Source: Polynucleobacter sp. CS-Odin-A6 (lineage in GTDB: Bacteria > Pseudomonadota > Gammaproteobacteria > Burkholderiales > Burkholderiaceae). From it: DNA of 64,000 nucleotides. Below are positions 46,615 through 56,739 of the stretch, piece by piece. Position 1 is the first letter of the stretch; each line of letters starts with the position of its first letter. Under the pieces are notes generated by a model that saw only the letters and a list, made by a program, of their open reading frames with translations, had not been told where the DNA came from and did not search any database. The position numbers were made by a program, and so were the translations under genes. The stretch lies in contig NZ_JACVPD010000002.1 in assembly GCF_018882095.1 (NCBI RefSeq), positions 310,001 through 374,000 on the forward strand. Reading direction: 5' to 3'.

Positions 46615-48230
46615 GCATGAACTCCTTCGAACTGCATTCCTAGCTCTTGAACTTCTGCAACAAATGCTTCCGCACGGGCAACGTAATCGCTGAACTGATC
46701 AAAACTTGCGCAAGCTGGTGACAGTAAAACGATGTCGCCAGACTGAGCTTGCTTAGCGGCTTCGGCTACTGCATTTTGCAAAGTCTTACTCATGATGCAA
46801 GGAGCAGATTCCGATAAGGCCTCAGCGATGATCGGAGCATCCTTACCAATTAAGAAAACACCTTTTACAAATCGTGTTATCGGGTCACGTAAGGGACTAA
46901 AGTCTTGGCCCTTGCCTTCACCGCCAGCAATTAACCAGATTCGTTTATTTGAATCATTAGCACTTAAACCATTTAGCGCGGCAACTGTTGCACCTACGTT
47001 AGTGCCCTTACTGTCATCTATGTACTCGACGTTCGACACAATAGACACGCTTTGAACACGATGAGGCTCGCCGTGATAGTCACGTAAACCATGAAGCAAT
47101 ATATTCAACGGCAAACCAGCAGATCTTGCTAAGGCTAATGCAGCTAGCGCATTTAAAGCATTGTGACGACCACGAATACGTAAGGCATCAGCTGGTATTA
47201 AACGTTTCAGTCTTAATGGCTCGTCTTCTATCACCACAGCTTTGCGGCGACGCTTAGGTTGAAGCTCAAGATCCTCATCTACGTCAGCCCAAACTAACCA
47301 ATCAATTCCACCTGCGCGCAGATCATGCTCAATTCCAAAGGTACCCTGTTCATTTGGGCGATTGGCACCAAAAGTAATGATGGATCGATTGGTTTTTTGC
47401 TCATCAGTCAGTAGACTCATCACCAATGCATCATCACGATTCAAGATGCAGACAGAATCTCGTCCAAAGATATTGGCCTTTGCATCTATATAGGCCTTCA
47501 TATCACCATGCCAATCCAAATGATCTTGGGTAATATTCAATACTGCTGCTGCTGTAGCATTAAAGTTGCTCGTGTAGATTAACTGAAAACTAGAGAGCTC
47601 AAGTACCCAAATCTCAGGCATATCTGCGATTTGATCTGATGCATCCAAACACGACATTAGTTGATCTAAAGCTGCGGGGCTAATATTTCCAGCAACTGCA
47701 ACACGCTTGCCAGCACGCTGACACAATTGGCCAGTTAATACCGTGGTGGTGGTTTTCCCATTAGTGCCAGTAATAGCCAAGACAGCGGGTTGATATTGCG
47801 AGTGATCTACTTGAGCCATCCGATCTAACGCTGCCAATGCTCTAGCAAAGAACTCTAGCTCACCCCAAATATCAACACTTAACTCCTCCGCTCTTGCCAA
47901 GAAAGAAGCTGTTGGCTCTAGCGATGGTGATAAACCAGGGCTAATACCGATGACATCAATATTTTTTAAATCAGCATTATCAAGAGAGCCAAAATATGCA
48001 TCTTTGAGGCCAGCAAATTCCAAATCGCTGAGCCACGCTTTTTGCCGTTCATTCAGCTGTTCACGATTGCGCGTGTCTACAACACTAACCTTTGCACCAT
48101 TTCGTAAACACCACTTAGCCATTGCATAGCCGGATTCTCCCAACCCCAATATCAAAAAATGTTGAGGCGCTTGATAGCGCTCATCTGTAATCAGTGCAGG
48201 ATTAGCGAAGGCTTGGTCTAAGTTATGCAT
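46611..48230 (-). CDS. murD: UDP-N-acetylmuramoylalanine--D-glutamate ligase, enlarged
   Basis: Adds D-Glu to the stem peptide. 539 residues against 438 in E. coli. Core motifs are intact: LGLGESGYAMAKW, AITGTNGKTTTT, NITQDHLDWH, GRHNALNALAALALA and DDSKGTNVGAT. Extra length comes from an inserted basic/acidic stretch (around QPKRRRKAVVIEDEP, residues about 325-340) in the central domain and longer loops in the N-terminal domain. Ends in a 4-bp overlap with ftsW; starts 11 bp after mraY. Confidence 0.96.
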   Translation of the reverse strand: MHNLDQAFANPALITDERYQAPQHFLILGLGESGYAMAKWCLRNGAKVSVVDTRNREQLNERQKAWLSDLEFAGLKDAYFGSLDNADLKNIDVIGISPGLSPSLEPTASFLARAEELSVDIWGELEFFARALAALDRMAQVDHSQYQPAVLAITGTNGKTTTTVLTGQLCQRAGKRVAVAGNISPAALDQLMSCLDASDQIADMPEIWVLELSSFQLIYTSNFNATAAAVLNITQDHLDWHGDMKAYIDAKANIFGRDSVCILNRDDALVMSLLTDEQKTNRSIITFGANRPNEQGTFGIEHDLRAGGIDWLVWADVDEDLELQPKRRRKAVVIEDEPLRLKRLIPADALRIRGRHNALNALAALALARSAGLPLNILLHGLRDYHGEPHRVQSVSIVSNVEYIDDSKGTNVGATVAALNGLSANDSNKRIWLIAGGEGKGQDFSPLRDPITRFVKGVFLIGKDAPIIAEALSESAPCIMSKTLQNAVAEAAKQAQSGDIVLLSPACASFDQFSDYVARAEAFVAEVQELGMQFEGVHA

Positions 48231-48240
48231 ATTCTTTGGC

Positions 48241-49410
48241 TTACCGTAATTTGAGGCTGGAGAGGCCGATGAGAACTAATAAAATGGTGATAATCCAAAA
48301 ACGTACAACCACTTGAGTTTCACGCCAGCCACCTAATTCGAAATGATGATGAAGTGGTGCCATTCTAAAAATACGGCGACCTTCGCCAAAACGCTTCTTG
48401 GTAAATTTGAACCAAAAGACCTGCAGCATGACGGAAACGGTTTCTGCGACGAAAATTCCACCCATTACAAAGAGCACAATTTCTTGACGGACAATGACAG
48501 CAATGGTGCCAAGTGCACCGCCCAATGCGAGCGCACCGACATCACCCATAAATACTTGAGCGGGGTGCGTGTTGTACCAAAGGAATGCTAGTCCTGCCCC
48601 ACCCATGGCACCGCAAAAAATGAGTAGTTCGCCGGCACCTGCAATGTAAGGAAACAGTAAATATTTTGCATAAATGGCATTACCCATCACATAAGCAAAT
48701 GCTCCTAATGCCGCGCCTACTAAAATCACAGGCATGATCACGAGGCCATCAAGTCCATCTGTCAAATTCACAGCATTGCTACTGCCCACAATGACTAAGT
48801 AACTTAGGATGATGAAGCCCATTACGCCTAGCGGATAGCTGACTTCCTTCATAAAAGGAATGAGTAAGTTTGATTTGGCTGGCAAATCTAAAGCGAAGCC
48901 GCTCTTAAGCCAATCAAAGAACAGCTGTAATACCTTTAGATTATTGACTTCAGATACGGAGAAAGCCAGATAAATTGCAGCAAATAAACCGATTAAGGTT
49001 TGCCACAAGAATTTCTCTCGCGAAGCCATTCCCTTGGGATCTTTTCGAGCGACTTTTCGATAATCATCAACCCAGCCAATTAATCCAAATCCAAATGTCA
49101 CAATCATCACAATCCAAATAAAGCGATTTCTGAGATCTGCCCACAGCATGCAGGAAATAAAAATACCCAAAAGAATTAATACACCACCCATTGTTGGAGT
49201 ACCTGATTTCACTAAATGGGTTTGGGGACCATCGGTACGCACTGCTTGACCCATCTTCAGTGCAGTTAATTTACGAATAACCCATGGGCCAGCGGCCAAG
49301 CCAATTAAGAGCGCAGTTACAGTCGCCATTACTGCTCTAAAGGTGATGTAGTTGAAGACTCTAAAAAATCCAAAATCATCTTGCAACCATTGGGCCAATA
49401 TTAAGAGCAT
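48241..49410 (-). CDS. mraY: Phospho-MurNAc-pentapeptide transferase
   Basis: Makes lipid I by moving phospho-MurNAc-pentapeptide to undecaprenyl phosphate. 389 residues, about ten membrane helices. Catalytic loops [18 protein letters not shown] and the His-rich [11 protein letters not shown] are present. The start at 49410 has an ideal AAGGAGG 7 nt upstream inside the last codons of murF (10-bp overlap). Confidence 0.97.
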   Translation of the reverse strand: MLLILAQWLQDDFGFFRVFNYITFRAVMATVTALLIGLAAGPWVIRKLTALKMGQAVRTDGPQTHLVKSGTPTMGGVLILLGIFISCMLWADLRNRFIWIVMIVTFGFGLIGWVDDYRKVARKDPKGMASREKFLWQTLIGLFAAIYLAFSVSEVNNLKVLQLFFDWLKSGFALDLPAKSNLLIPFMKEVSYPLGVMGFIILSYLVIVGSSNAVNLTDGLDGLVIMPVILVGAALGAFAYVMGNAIYAKYLLFPYIAGAGELLIFCGAMGGAGLAFLWYNTHPAQVFMGDVGALALGGALGTIAVIVRQEIVLFVMGGIFVAETVSVMLQVFWFKFTKKRFGEGRRIFRMAPLHHHFELGGWRETQVVVRFWIITILLVLIGLSSLKLR

Positions 49411-50849
49411 GTTTTAGCCTCCTTCAATAAGGCTTGCACCACACGCTCCATGCGCATAAAACGGGACCCCTTAACTAAAATATCTAAATGTTGATGCTGA
49501 TTTAACTCTTGATCTGCTAAGGCAACATTGAGCTCTTCAAGCAATTGGTCCAAGCTTGTGAAATGCGCAGCCGTACTCACAGCTTGATTTTTCTGCGAAC
49601 GATCAAAACCCTGTACTGCAAACTTGCATTGCTCTCCAAGTGCAAACAATTTTGTAATTCCCTGCTCCGCAGCATAGACTCCCACTTCTTCATGAAACTC
49701 AGGGCCTTGATCGCCTACCTCGCCCATATCACCTAGTACCAACCAAGAAGTGTTACCAGCCTGCTTCAGAGCATCAATTGCAGCCCTAACAGAATCTGGG
49801 TTGGCGTTATAACTATCATCAATCAAAGTTCGACTAGGGTTTAAGGGTTTTGATTGCATGCGGCCATTGACCGGAACAAAGGATTCCAAACCTATCTTAA
49901 TTTTTTCAAGACTTAAACCAGCTGCCAGAGCAACAGCGCTTGCAGCAAGCGCATTACGAACATTGTGATTTCCTAATGTATTGAGCTGCACTTCAAACTT
50001 ACCCAGCTCTGTTTTAATCTCCACTTTTCCATTGATAAGTAACTTGCCGGTTACAGAAGCGTTAGCGAAAGAGGCATCAGAAGCCAAAACAAAATCAATT
50101 ACTTTGCGTCCGTCTGCAGCTTGATACCAAATATCAGTAAATTCAGAATCGGCTGGGAATACTGCAACACCATCCAAGGGGAGCGTACTTAAAGCAGTGG
50201 CATGCTCTTTTGCAACTGCCTCAACAGTTGCCATGAATTCTTGATGTTCTCGCTGTGCATTGTTAATCAGGGCAATATTAGCTTGGGTAATTGCAGCTAA
50301 TTCTGCTGTCTCACCAGGATGGTTCATGCCCAACTCAATCACAGCCAAGCGATCGCTTGGACGCATACGCAACAAAGTTAAAGGCAAGCCAATGTCATTA
50401 TTTAAATTGCCTGTGGTAACTAATGTGTACTCTTCACCAGTTGCTACCTTAAAAATTGAGGCAATCATTTCTTTTACAGTAGTCTTGCCATTTGATCCGG
50501 TAACCAATACCACTGGAATAGGAAATTGAGAGCGCCAAGCTTTTGCTAATTGACCCAAACCTTGCTTAGTGTCAGGCACACAGACTGCGGCTAAAGTTTT
50601 GGGGCAATTGTCTTTATTGCTAATTAGTGCTGCACCAGCACCTGCTAATGCTACTTCCGCCAAGAAGTCATGAGCATCAAACCGCTCTCCTACTAAAGCC
50701 ACAAATAGCTCACCAGCCTCAATCTGACGGCTGTCACTTTCTACACGAGAAATCCTGATTGTCTGAGATGCCTCATCTGAAGCATGAATCAATTGGCTTC
50801 CTGGCAACATGGCATGCACGTCGGCAAGGGTCGTCATTGGCAAACTCAT
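49401..50849 (-). CDS. murF: UDP-MurNAc-tripeptide--D-alanyl-D-alanine ligase
   Basis: Adds D-Ala-D-Ala to finish the pentapeptide. 482 residues. P-loop [43 protein letters not shown] and [10 protein letters not shown] are the MurF hallmarks. The ATG overlaps the murE stop by 4 bp with GGGGG 6 nt upstream. Confidence 0.97.
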   Translation of the reverse strand: MSLPMTTLADVHAMLPGSQLIHASDEASQTIRISRVESDSRQIEAGELFVALVGERFDAHDFLAEVALAGAGAALISNKDNCPKTLAAVCVPDTKQGLGQLAKAWRSQFPIPVVLVTGSNGKTTVKEMIASIFKVATGEEYTLVTTGNLNNDIGLPLTLLRMRPSDRLAVIELGMNHPGETAELAAITQANIALINNAQREHQEFMATVEAVAKEHATALSTLPLDGVAVFPADSEFTDIWYQAADGRKVIDFVLASDASFANASVTGKLLINGKVEIKTELGKFEVQLNTLGNHNVRNALAASAVALAAGLSLEKIKIGLESFVPVNGRMQSKPLNPSRTLIDDSYNANPDSVRAAIDALKQAGNTSWLVLGDMGEVGDQGPEFHEEVGVYAAEQGITKLFALGEQCKFAVQGFDRSQKNQAVSTAAHFTSLDQLLEELNVALADQELNQHQHLDILVKGSRFMRMERVVQALLKEAKTCS

Positions 50850-52399
50850 CTGCTACCCCCTGCACACAAACGAATATGCTCTTGATCAGAAAAATCAAAT
50901 CTCTTGCCATTAATTTCTTGAGTAGACTCATGCCCCTTGCCCGCAACTAGAACAATATCCTTAATATCTGCATGACGAACTGCAGCCATAATTGCTGCCG
51001 CTCTATCAGGTATGGTTTGTACACGTATTAAGTCTACTGACATCCCTGCTTTGATCATGGCAATAATTGAGTCTGGATCTTCAGACCTTGGGTTATCGCT
51101 AGTAATGATGATGTAATCAGCACACTCTTGAGCAACTCGTCCCATTTGAGAGCGCTTTCCTGAATCTCGATCACCACCACAGCCAAAAACACACCACACT
51201 TTTCCACCCCTTTGGCTTGCAATGGGGCGTAAGGCGCTTAATGCTTTAGCAAGTGCATCAGGCGTATGCGCATAATCAACCACAATGAATGGGCCTTCGG
51301 CAGTCTGTGTTTTGCTGAGGCAAATAAGCTCCATGCGACCCGCTACAGGACTTAACTTTGCCAGGCGCTTAGAGATCTCTTCAGAACTAAAACCCTGGGC
51401 TAATAAGACTGTCCAAACAGCAAGGCAATTGCTTAAATTAAATTCGCCCAGTACTGGCAACTGAACAGTAGCCGAACCAATCTCATCACAGCTAAATTTA
51501 GATTGGTAACCAGTAGGCGTAAGAACCGTATCTTTTGAATAAACACAATTCAATCGATCGCTAAATTTTTCAAATCCAGCAAAAGTCTCTTTACTTAATG
51601 CATAGCCCCATATTTGAGGACCACCTGCAGCAAGGAGCCTGAGTGCCAACTCCCGCCCAAAGATATCGTCAAAATTGATAATGGCATTCTGAAGCTTAAA
51701 CTGCTGGAATAGTTTTGCTTTTGCTTGCGCATACTCCTGCATTGAGCCGTGATAATCCAAATGGTCTTGGGTTAAGTTCGTAAATACCGCAGTATGTATA
51801 TCCAATCCGGAAATACGGTCTTGATCCAGCGCATGAGATGATATTTCAATAGCCACTTGATGAGCCCCAGCATCGAGCAATTCTTTTAACTGGGTTTGCA
51901 AAAGTGGTGCATCTGGGGTTGTGTAACCGGTCTGAATAAGCGCACCAGGAAATCCTGTGCCTAAAGTACCCATTACCGCCGTCCGATGACTTGCATCATT
52001 CAAGGCCTGAGATAGCCATTGAGTAACAGTGGTCTTGCCATTAGTGCCGGTGACGCCAATGATATTTAATTTTTTACTTGGGTAGCCGTACCACTCTGCA
52101 CAGAGTTTGCCGACTATAGTTGCTAGATTCTCCACAGCAAAACAGCAAGGACTATCTAAGTATTCATTAGCAACTGCATCAGCAGGATCAAATATGACTG
52201 CAGCTGCACCATTTGCCAAGGCGGCGGCTATGTAAGGACGGCTATCTTTCCGAGCGTTACCATGCCCAACCGCATACGCAAAGAAAATATCACCAGCCTC
52301 AATTTGACGGCTATCTGCGCTCACTTTCGCATCTACAGAAGTCAGATCGCGTAAATAAGAAATTAAAAGATGGGGATTAATATTCGTTGCCATCATCAT
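50846..52399 (-). CDS. murE: UDP-MurNAc-dipeptide--meso-diaminopimelate ligase
   Basis: Adds the third stem residue. 517 residues. P-loop GVTGTNGKTTVTQWL, NLTQDHLDYHG and the DNPRSEDP signature, where DNPR indicates meso-diaminopimelate rather than lysine. Three tandem ATG codons (52399, 52396, 52393) open the gene and overlap the ftsI stop, so the exact first residue is uncertain by up to two. Confidence 0.97.
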   Translation of the reverse strand: MMMATNINPHLLISYLRDLTSVDAKVSADSRQIEAGDIFFAYAVGHGNARKDSRPYIAAALANGAAAVIFDPADAVANEYLDSPCCFAVENLATIVGKLCAEWYGYPSKKLNIIGVTGTNGKTTVTQWLSQALNDASHRTAVMGTLGTGFPGALIQTGYTTPDAPLLQTQLKELLDAGAHQVAIEISSHALDQDRISGLDIHTAVFTNLTQDHLDYHGSMQEYAQAKAKLFQQFKLQNAIINFDDIFGRELALRLLAAGGPQIWGYALSKETFAGFEKFSDRLNCVYSKDTVLTPTGYQSKFSCDEIGSATVQLPVLGEFNLSNCLAVWTVLLAQGFSSEEISKRLAKLSPVAGRMELICLSKTQTAEGPFIVVDYAHTPDALAKALSALRPIASQRGGKVWCVFGCGGDRDSGKRSQMGRVAQECADYIIITSDNPRSEDPDSIIAMIKAGMSVDLIRVQTIPDRAAAIMAAVRHADIKDIVLVAGKGHESTQEINGKRFDFSDQEHIRLCAGGSR

Positions 52400-54168
52400 C
52401 TTTTTAAAACCGCTGGCTGAACTTTTACTGAGGCAGTCTGAATATCTCTGAGATTTGCATCCTTCATCGCCCCCTGATTAATATTAATATCAGGAGGTAC
52501 ATTGAGGGCGCGTAACGTTTCACTCACAATGGTAGAGAAAACGGGTGCGGCAACATCCCCACCGTAATGACTTCCAACAGTCGGCTCATCAATCATTACC
52601 GCAACCACTATCCGTGGCGCACTGATCGGCGCAAGGCCTGCAAAATAAGCACGGTATTTATTGCCGTATGTCTTACCCACTAATTTATGTGCGGTACCTG
52701 TTTTTCCACCAACTCGGTAACCTTCGGCCTGAGCCTTGATTGCAGTTCCACCAGACTCTGTCACCGATTCCATCATGCTACGCATTGAGACGGCCGTCTT
52801 TGCCGAGATTACTTTAGTACCAGGCTTAAAGTTTGGGCTGCGCTCAATTGTTAGCGGCACTAACTCACCATCCCGCGCGAAAATTGTGTAGGCACGAGCA
52901 ACCTGAAAGAGTGAAGCGGAAATACCATATCCAAATGCAATGCGCGCCTGATCGGTTGGAACCCATTTTTTATATGGATGCACTGTACCCGCGACCGCAC
53001 CTGGAAAACCAATCTTAGGGACTTGACCTAAGCCAACAGAAGTGTAGAAATTCCACATTTCTTCTGCGGATAAATTATTCATTGCTATTTTGGCTGTGCC
53101 AATATTGCTTGATTTTTGAATAATTTGAGTAACTGTAAGATTATCGTAAGGATGGGTATCTGTAATTGGTTTTGGGCCAACTAAATATTTAGCGCCGATT
53201 ACCATATTCGTATTGGGAGAGATAGCGCCTTTTTCCAAAGCAATGGCAACGGTTAAAGGTTTCATTGTGGAGCCAGGCTCAAAGGTGTCAGTCAAAACAC
53301 GATTGCGCAATTGCTCACCATTCAATTTCTTACGATCATTGGGGTTATAGCTGGGGTAATTTGCTAGAGCCAAAATTTCACCGGTCTGCGTATCTAAGAC
53401 CACTGCACCGCCTGCACTTGCATGGTGTTGCTCTACAGCACTCTTGACCGCGTTATAGGCAAGGAATTGGATTTTGCTATCAATTGAGAGTTGCAAATCT
53501 TTGCCATTTTGCGGTAACTGCAGAATAGCTACGTCTTCCACAACGCGACCAAGTCGATCCACTACTACGCGACGCGAGCCCGGATGTCCAGCCAATTCTT
53601 TTTCTCTGGAGAGCTCCATGCCTTCTTGACCAAGATCTTCAACATTTGTGAAACCAACGACATGCGCCATCGCCTCACCCTCAGGGTAGAAGCGACGATA
53701 TTCGTTATTCAAGCCAATGCCTGGAATTTCTAATTGTTTAATTTGTTGTGCAATATCTGGATCAACTTGACGCTTTAAGAAAATCTGCTTACGTCCATCT
53801 TTTAACTTCTTACGCAAGTCTGATTCACTGATTTGCAATAGTTTCGCCAACTTTTGAACTTTATCTGCAGGTAAATCATCTGGTACGGTATCGTTATAGG
53901 CGATCACAGACTTTGCTTCTAAGCTCGTAGCAATAACCTGTCCATTACGATCCAGTATTTTTCCTCGAGAAGCGGGTAACTCTAGTTCGCGCTGTGTACC
54001 ACGCACACCTTTAGCTTCATAAAAGGCATTTCCAGGTCCTTGAATCCAGAAAGCGCGAATCAGAAGCAACATAAAAACGAAGAACAACAAAAATAGCATC
54101 AGACGTGACCGCCACATTGGCAGTCGCAATACTAAATTGGGCGTAGTGGAGAAACCTACTGGTCTCAT
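52396..54168 (-). CDS. ftsI: Septal peptidoglycan transpeptidase FtsI (PBP3)
   Basis: 590 residues: short cytoplasmic N-terminus, one membrane helix (about 20-42), PBP dimer/pedestal domain, and the transpeptidase domain with EPGSTMKP (catalytic Ser), KSSNIGT and GGKTGTAHK motifs. Forms the septal synthase with FtsW. Overlaps ftsL by 4 bp and murE by 4 bp. Confidence 0.97.
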   Translation of the reverse strand: MRPVGFSTTPNLVLRLPMWRSRLMLFLLFFVFMLLLIRAFWIQGPGNAFYEAKGVRGTQRELELPASRGKILDRNGQVIATSLEAKSVIAYNDTVPDDLPADKVQKLAKLLQISESDLRKKLKDGRKQIFLKRQVDPDIAQQIKQLEIPGIGLNNEYRRFYPEGEAMAHVVGFTNVEDLGQEGMELSREKELAGHPGSRRVVVDRLGRVVEDVAILQLPQNGKDLQLSIDSKIQFLAYNAVKSAVEQHHASAGGAVVLDTQTGEILALANYPSYNPNDRKKLNGEQLRNRVLTDTFEPGSTMKPLTVAIALEKGAISPNTNMVIGAKYLVGPKPITDTHPYDNLTVTQIIQKSSNIGTAKIAMNNLSAEEMWNFYTSVGLGQVPKIGFPGAVAGTVHPYKKWVPTDQARIAFGYGISASLFQVARAYTIFARDGELVPLTIERSPNFKPGTKVISAKTAVSMRSMMESVTESGGTAIKAQAEGYRVGGKTGTAHKLVGKTYGNKYRAYFAGLAPISAPRIVVAVMIDEPTVGSHYGGDVAAPVFSTIVSETLRALNVPPDININQGAMKDANLRDIQTASVKVQPAVLKR

Positions 54169-54431
54169 CTCGCCTCCTTCAGGTATAAAGTGCGCTCTGG
54201 AGATATAGGCACCATGCGCAACTGATTACGTGCAACGTCACGAATTCGCGCAGATTTAGAAAGATTGCGTTGCTCATACTCCAAACGTAGCCAATCTTGA
54301 TTGAGTCTGCGCTCTTCAATTTGCGCACGATCCAAAGAAATAAATAATTTACGTGCGCGTTGCTGTGCTGCTACCAAAGACAGTGCGCAAAGTAATAGCA
54401 AAACGAGCAATGTAAGAGTAGCGCGATTCAA
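54165..54431 (-). CDS. ftsL: Cell division protein FtsL
   Basis: 88 residues. An N-terminal membrane helix (about 5-23, [19 protein letters not shown]) precedes a periplasmic coiled-coil ([19 protein letters not shown]...) and a short tail. Size, topology and position between rsmH and ftsI identify it, since the family is poorly conserved. Overlaps both neighbours by 4 bp. Confidence 0.93.
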   Translation of the reverse strand: MNRATLTLLVLLLLCALSLVAAQQRARKLFISLDRAQIEERRLNQDWLRLEYEQRNLSKSARIRDVARNQLRMVPISPERTLYLKEAR

Positions 54432-55378
54432 CTATTGACTCCTAAACGCTTTTCAGCAACACGCATGATGGCTGAGCGAGCACGGGGATTCTCTCGAATC
54501 TCTTCCTCAGTCGGCTTAATACGTCCAATAATTTCTAAAGCGCTCTGCGGTAAGTCCCTGTCACGAACCGGTAGGCCACGAGGTACCTCCACCTTGGAAT
54601 GTGCTTGGAAAAACTGCTTCACGATGCGATCTTCTAGAGAATGAAAGCTAATCACCGCTAGTCGTGCACCGGGTTTTAATAAGTTCAGTGCCGCCTTCAA
54701 GCCGAGTTCCAGATCCTCTAGCTCGTGATTGATAAAAATACGAAGTGCTTGAAAAGTTCTAGTGGCAGGATCTTGTCCAATCTCTCTTGTACGAACAACA
54801 CTTGCTACCAAGCTTGATAACTGCAGGGTTGTTTTTGGAGACAATCCTTCTTCTCGCTTAGCCACAATCGCTTTAGCAATTTGAAATGCAAAACGTTCCT
54901 CACCATAAGTCTTAATCACCCGAGTGATGTCCTCTTGTGATGCCTGCTCCAACCATTCTGCCGCTGTCAAACCGTATTCTGTATTCATTCGCATATCGAG
55001 TGGGCCATCCTTGCGAAATGAAAAGCCGCGATGCGCTTCGTCCACCTGTGGAGAGCTGATCCCAAGATCTAACAAAATGCCATCGACGGATGCTGGCTCC
55101 GCGTACTGGTCCATCTGCGCGAAACTCTCGTGCACTATGCGTAGTCGTTGGTCGTTGATTTTTTCCGCGACTGCGATCGCATCCAGATCCTTGTCGAAGG
55201 AAATCATGCGCGCGTGGGAGGGAAGCTTTGCTAACAATGCCTGAGTATGACCACCACGCCCAAACGTTCCATCTATCAAGAGCAGGTTTTGTGATGTCTC
55301 GGAGGAGGGGATGCGCAGACCACTGATCAGTGCTGTCACCGCCTCGGCCAGCAAGACTGGGCGATGGGTTGTGTTCAT
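54428..55378 (-). CDS. rsmH: 16S rRNA m4C1402 methyltransferase RsmH (MraW)
   Basis: N4-methylates C1402 of 16S rRNA. 316 residues. [13 protein letters not shown] start, SAM motif [34 protein letters not shown] and the C-terminal [20 protein letters not shown]. Lies 12 bp after mraZ, second gene of the cluster. Confidence 0.97.
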   Translation of the reverse strand: MNTTHRPVLLAEAVTALISGLRIPSSETSQNLLLIDGTFGRGGHTQALLAKLPSHARMISFDKDLDAIAVAEKINDQRLRIVHESFAQMDQYAEPASVDGILLDLGISSPQVDEAHRGFSFRKDGPLDMRMNTEYGLTAAEWLEQASQEDITRVIKTYGEERFAFQIAKAIVAKREEGLSPKTTLQLSSLVASVVRTREIGQDPATRTFQALRIFINHELEDLELGLKAALNLLKPGARLAVISFHSLEDRIVKQFFQAHSKVEVPRGLPVRDRDLPQSALEIIGRIKPTEEEIRENPRARSAIMRVAEKRLGVNS

Positions 55379-55390
55379 TGCACCCTGTCA

Positions 55391-55822
55391 TCAAAAATTA
55401 AATTGCTTCAGAGCTTCAGGCATACCTTGCGTAATGGCAGCCTGTTCTTTTGAAGCGTAAGTAGCCGCATCCCACAACTCTAGGTGACTACCCATTCCAA
55501 GCAGCATCACTTCTTTCTCAATGCCCGCGGCAGCACGTAACTCAGGACCCACCAAAATTCTTCCAGCGCTGTCTAGATCAACTTCTGAGGCATTGCCCAG
55601 AAAAATTCGGCGCCACCAATGGGCGTCCATTGGCAATTGCGCTACACGTGAACGAAAAGTTTCCCATTCAGGACGGGGGAATAAAAGTAGGCAACCATCA
55701 GGGTGTTTTGTGAGCGTGATTCGGCCCTCGCCTTGAACTAACAAGGCGTCACGATGCTTTGCCGGCACAGACATGCGGCCTTTTGCATCTAAATTGAGAG
55801 CTGACGCACCTTGAAACACCAT
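55391..55822 (-). CDS. mraZ: Transcriptional regulator MraZ
   Basis: 143 residues with two AbrB-like SpoVT/MraZ halves: [18 protein letters not shown] (first DXXXR) and [21 protein letters not shown] (second DXXXR). Oligomeric DNA-binding repressor of its own operon. GGGG 4 nt before the ATG serves as Shine-Dalgarno and lies within a predicted MraZ box. First gene of the division/cell-wall cluster. Confidence 0.97.
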   Translation of the reverse strand: MVFQGASALNLDAKGRMSVPAKHRDALLVQGEGRITLTKHPDGCLLLFPRPEWETFRSRVAQLPMDAHWWRRIFLGNASEVDLDSAGRILVGPELRAAAGIEKEVMLLGMGSHLELWDAATYASKEQAAITQGMPEALKQFNF

Positions 55823-55825
55823 TTA

Positions 55826-55850
55826 CCCCACTTTTTCACACTTCCTCCCA
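55826..55850 (-). promoter_or_regulatory. MraZ operator: three 10-bp-phased repeats
   Basis: Minus strand TGGGA-N5-TGTGA-N5-TGGGG (55846-55850, 55836-55840, 55826-55830), the TGGGN-N5 direct-repeat pattern bound by MraZ. The middle repeat is degenerate. A further TGGGT lies 21 bp upstream (55867-55871). The repeats cover the predicted transcription start and the Shine-Dalgarno of mraZ. Confidence 0.75.
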
Positions 55851-55851
55851 C

Positions 55852-55880
55852 ACTTTAGAGGATCGCACCCAGAGGGTCAA
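55852..55880 (-). promoter_or_regulatory. Predicted sigma-70 promoter of the dcw cluster
   Basis: Minus strand TTGACC (55875-55880) - 17 bp - TAAAGT (55852-55857). Predicted start near 55845, inside the MraZ repeats, giving a leader of about 23 nt. Confidence 0.6.
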
Positions 55881-55899
55881 GTGTTTTTGGGTAAATTTT

Positions 55900-55913
55900 T
55901 AGGAAATTTCCTA
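55900..55913. repeat. 14-bp perfect palindrome upstream of the mraZ promoter
   Basis: TAGGAAATTTCCTA, fully symmetric, about 20 bp upstream of the mraZ -35 box. Could be a protein-binding site; nothing identifies the binder. Confidence 0.4.
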
Positions 55914-56035
55914 GTGATTACAAACACTTAGCGAGATGTGTTGATAAAATGGTGAATATAAAAATACTACTTGAAACAAGGGCTTGGAAAATATACTTAA
56001 GAATAGATCTTAGCTATTTATACTTATATTGAACC

Positions 56036-56063
56036 AATATACTGTATTAATACACAGTATATT
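56036..56063. repeat. AT-rich inverted repeat in the coq7-mraZ gap
   Basis: AATATACTGT - 8 nt - ACAGTATATT: 10-bp perfect arms. No T tract follows on the minus strand, so it is not a standard terminator for coq7. It lies in a very AT-rich 180-bp stretch between coq7 and the mraZ promoter with no gene. Confidence 0.5.
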
Positions 56064-56096
56064 AAATAAAAACAAGCAAAAAAGATTAATCTAAAG

Positions 56097-56720
56097 CTAG
56101 ATTTTGTATGCAGTTGCCGTCATCACCTTAGACATTGCCTGCATTAACTTCTGAATTGGTTGTGGCAGGATCGCCGCGCCGGCAGAAATAGCCTCTTGTC
56201 CATGCTCAATTTCATCAATCCGCATTTGGTGAACAATGGCTCTAGAACGTTGATCTTCTACAGGCAGTTTTTCAAGGTGGCTCTCAAGATGATGCTGTAC
56301 CTGTTTTTCGGTTTCAGCAACAAATCCGAGACTCCACTTATCGCCCGCTAACCCAGCTGCCAAGCCGATCGCAAAGGATCCCGCATACCAAATTGGGTTG
56401 AGGTAGCTTGCGTGAGAACCGAGCTCCTGCAAGCGGGTTTCACACCACGCCAAGTGATCCATTTCTTCCCGACCAGAAGAATCCAACATCTGCTGGATTT
56501 CTGGGTTGCGAGCGACTAATTTTTGGGATTGGTACAGCGCTTGGGCGCAGACCTCACCAACATGATTTACACGCATCAGTCCAGCAGCGTGTTCACACTC
56601 CTTACTATCTAACAAACTAGTGGATTGGGTGTCTGATCCAGGTGTTGGTCGATGGGCATGTGCACCCCCTAGCACCGAGCGCAGTGCGTTATCAAACTCA
56701 ACAATGAAGCGATCAATCAT
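56097..56720 (-). CDS. coq7: Demethoxyubiquinone (DMQ) hydroxylase
   Basis: Di-iron monooxygenase making the penultimate ubiquinone intermediate. 207 residues. Ferritin-like ligand motifs: LMRVNHVGEVCAQALY, EEMDHLAWCETRL (ExxH), and RIDEIEHGQEA (ExxH). The N-terminal 45 residues are variable. Membrane-associated in the family. Minus strand, 20 bp after the end of nothing else: bioB lies just upstream and could be co-transcribed (19-bp gap). Confidence 0.95.
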   Translation of the reverse strand: MIDRFIVEFDNALRSVLGGAHAHRPTPGSDTQSTSLLDSKECEHAAGLMRVNHVGEVCAQALYQSQKLVARNPEIQQMLDSSGREEMDHLAWCETRLQELGSHASYLNPIWYAGSFAIGLAAGLAGDKWSLGFVAETEKQVQHHLESHLEKLPVEDQRSRAIVHQMRIDEIEHGQEAISAGAAILPQPIQKLMQAMSKVMTATAYKI

Positions 56721-56739
56721 AGGCGTCAGTATAGGGCGC

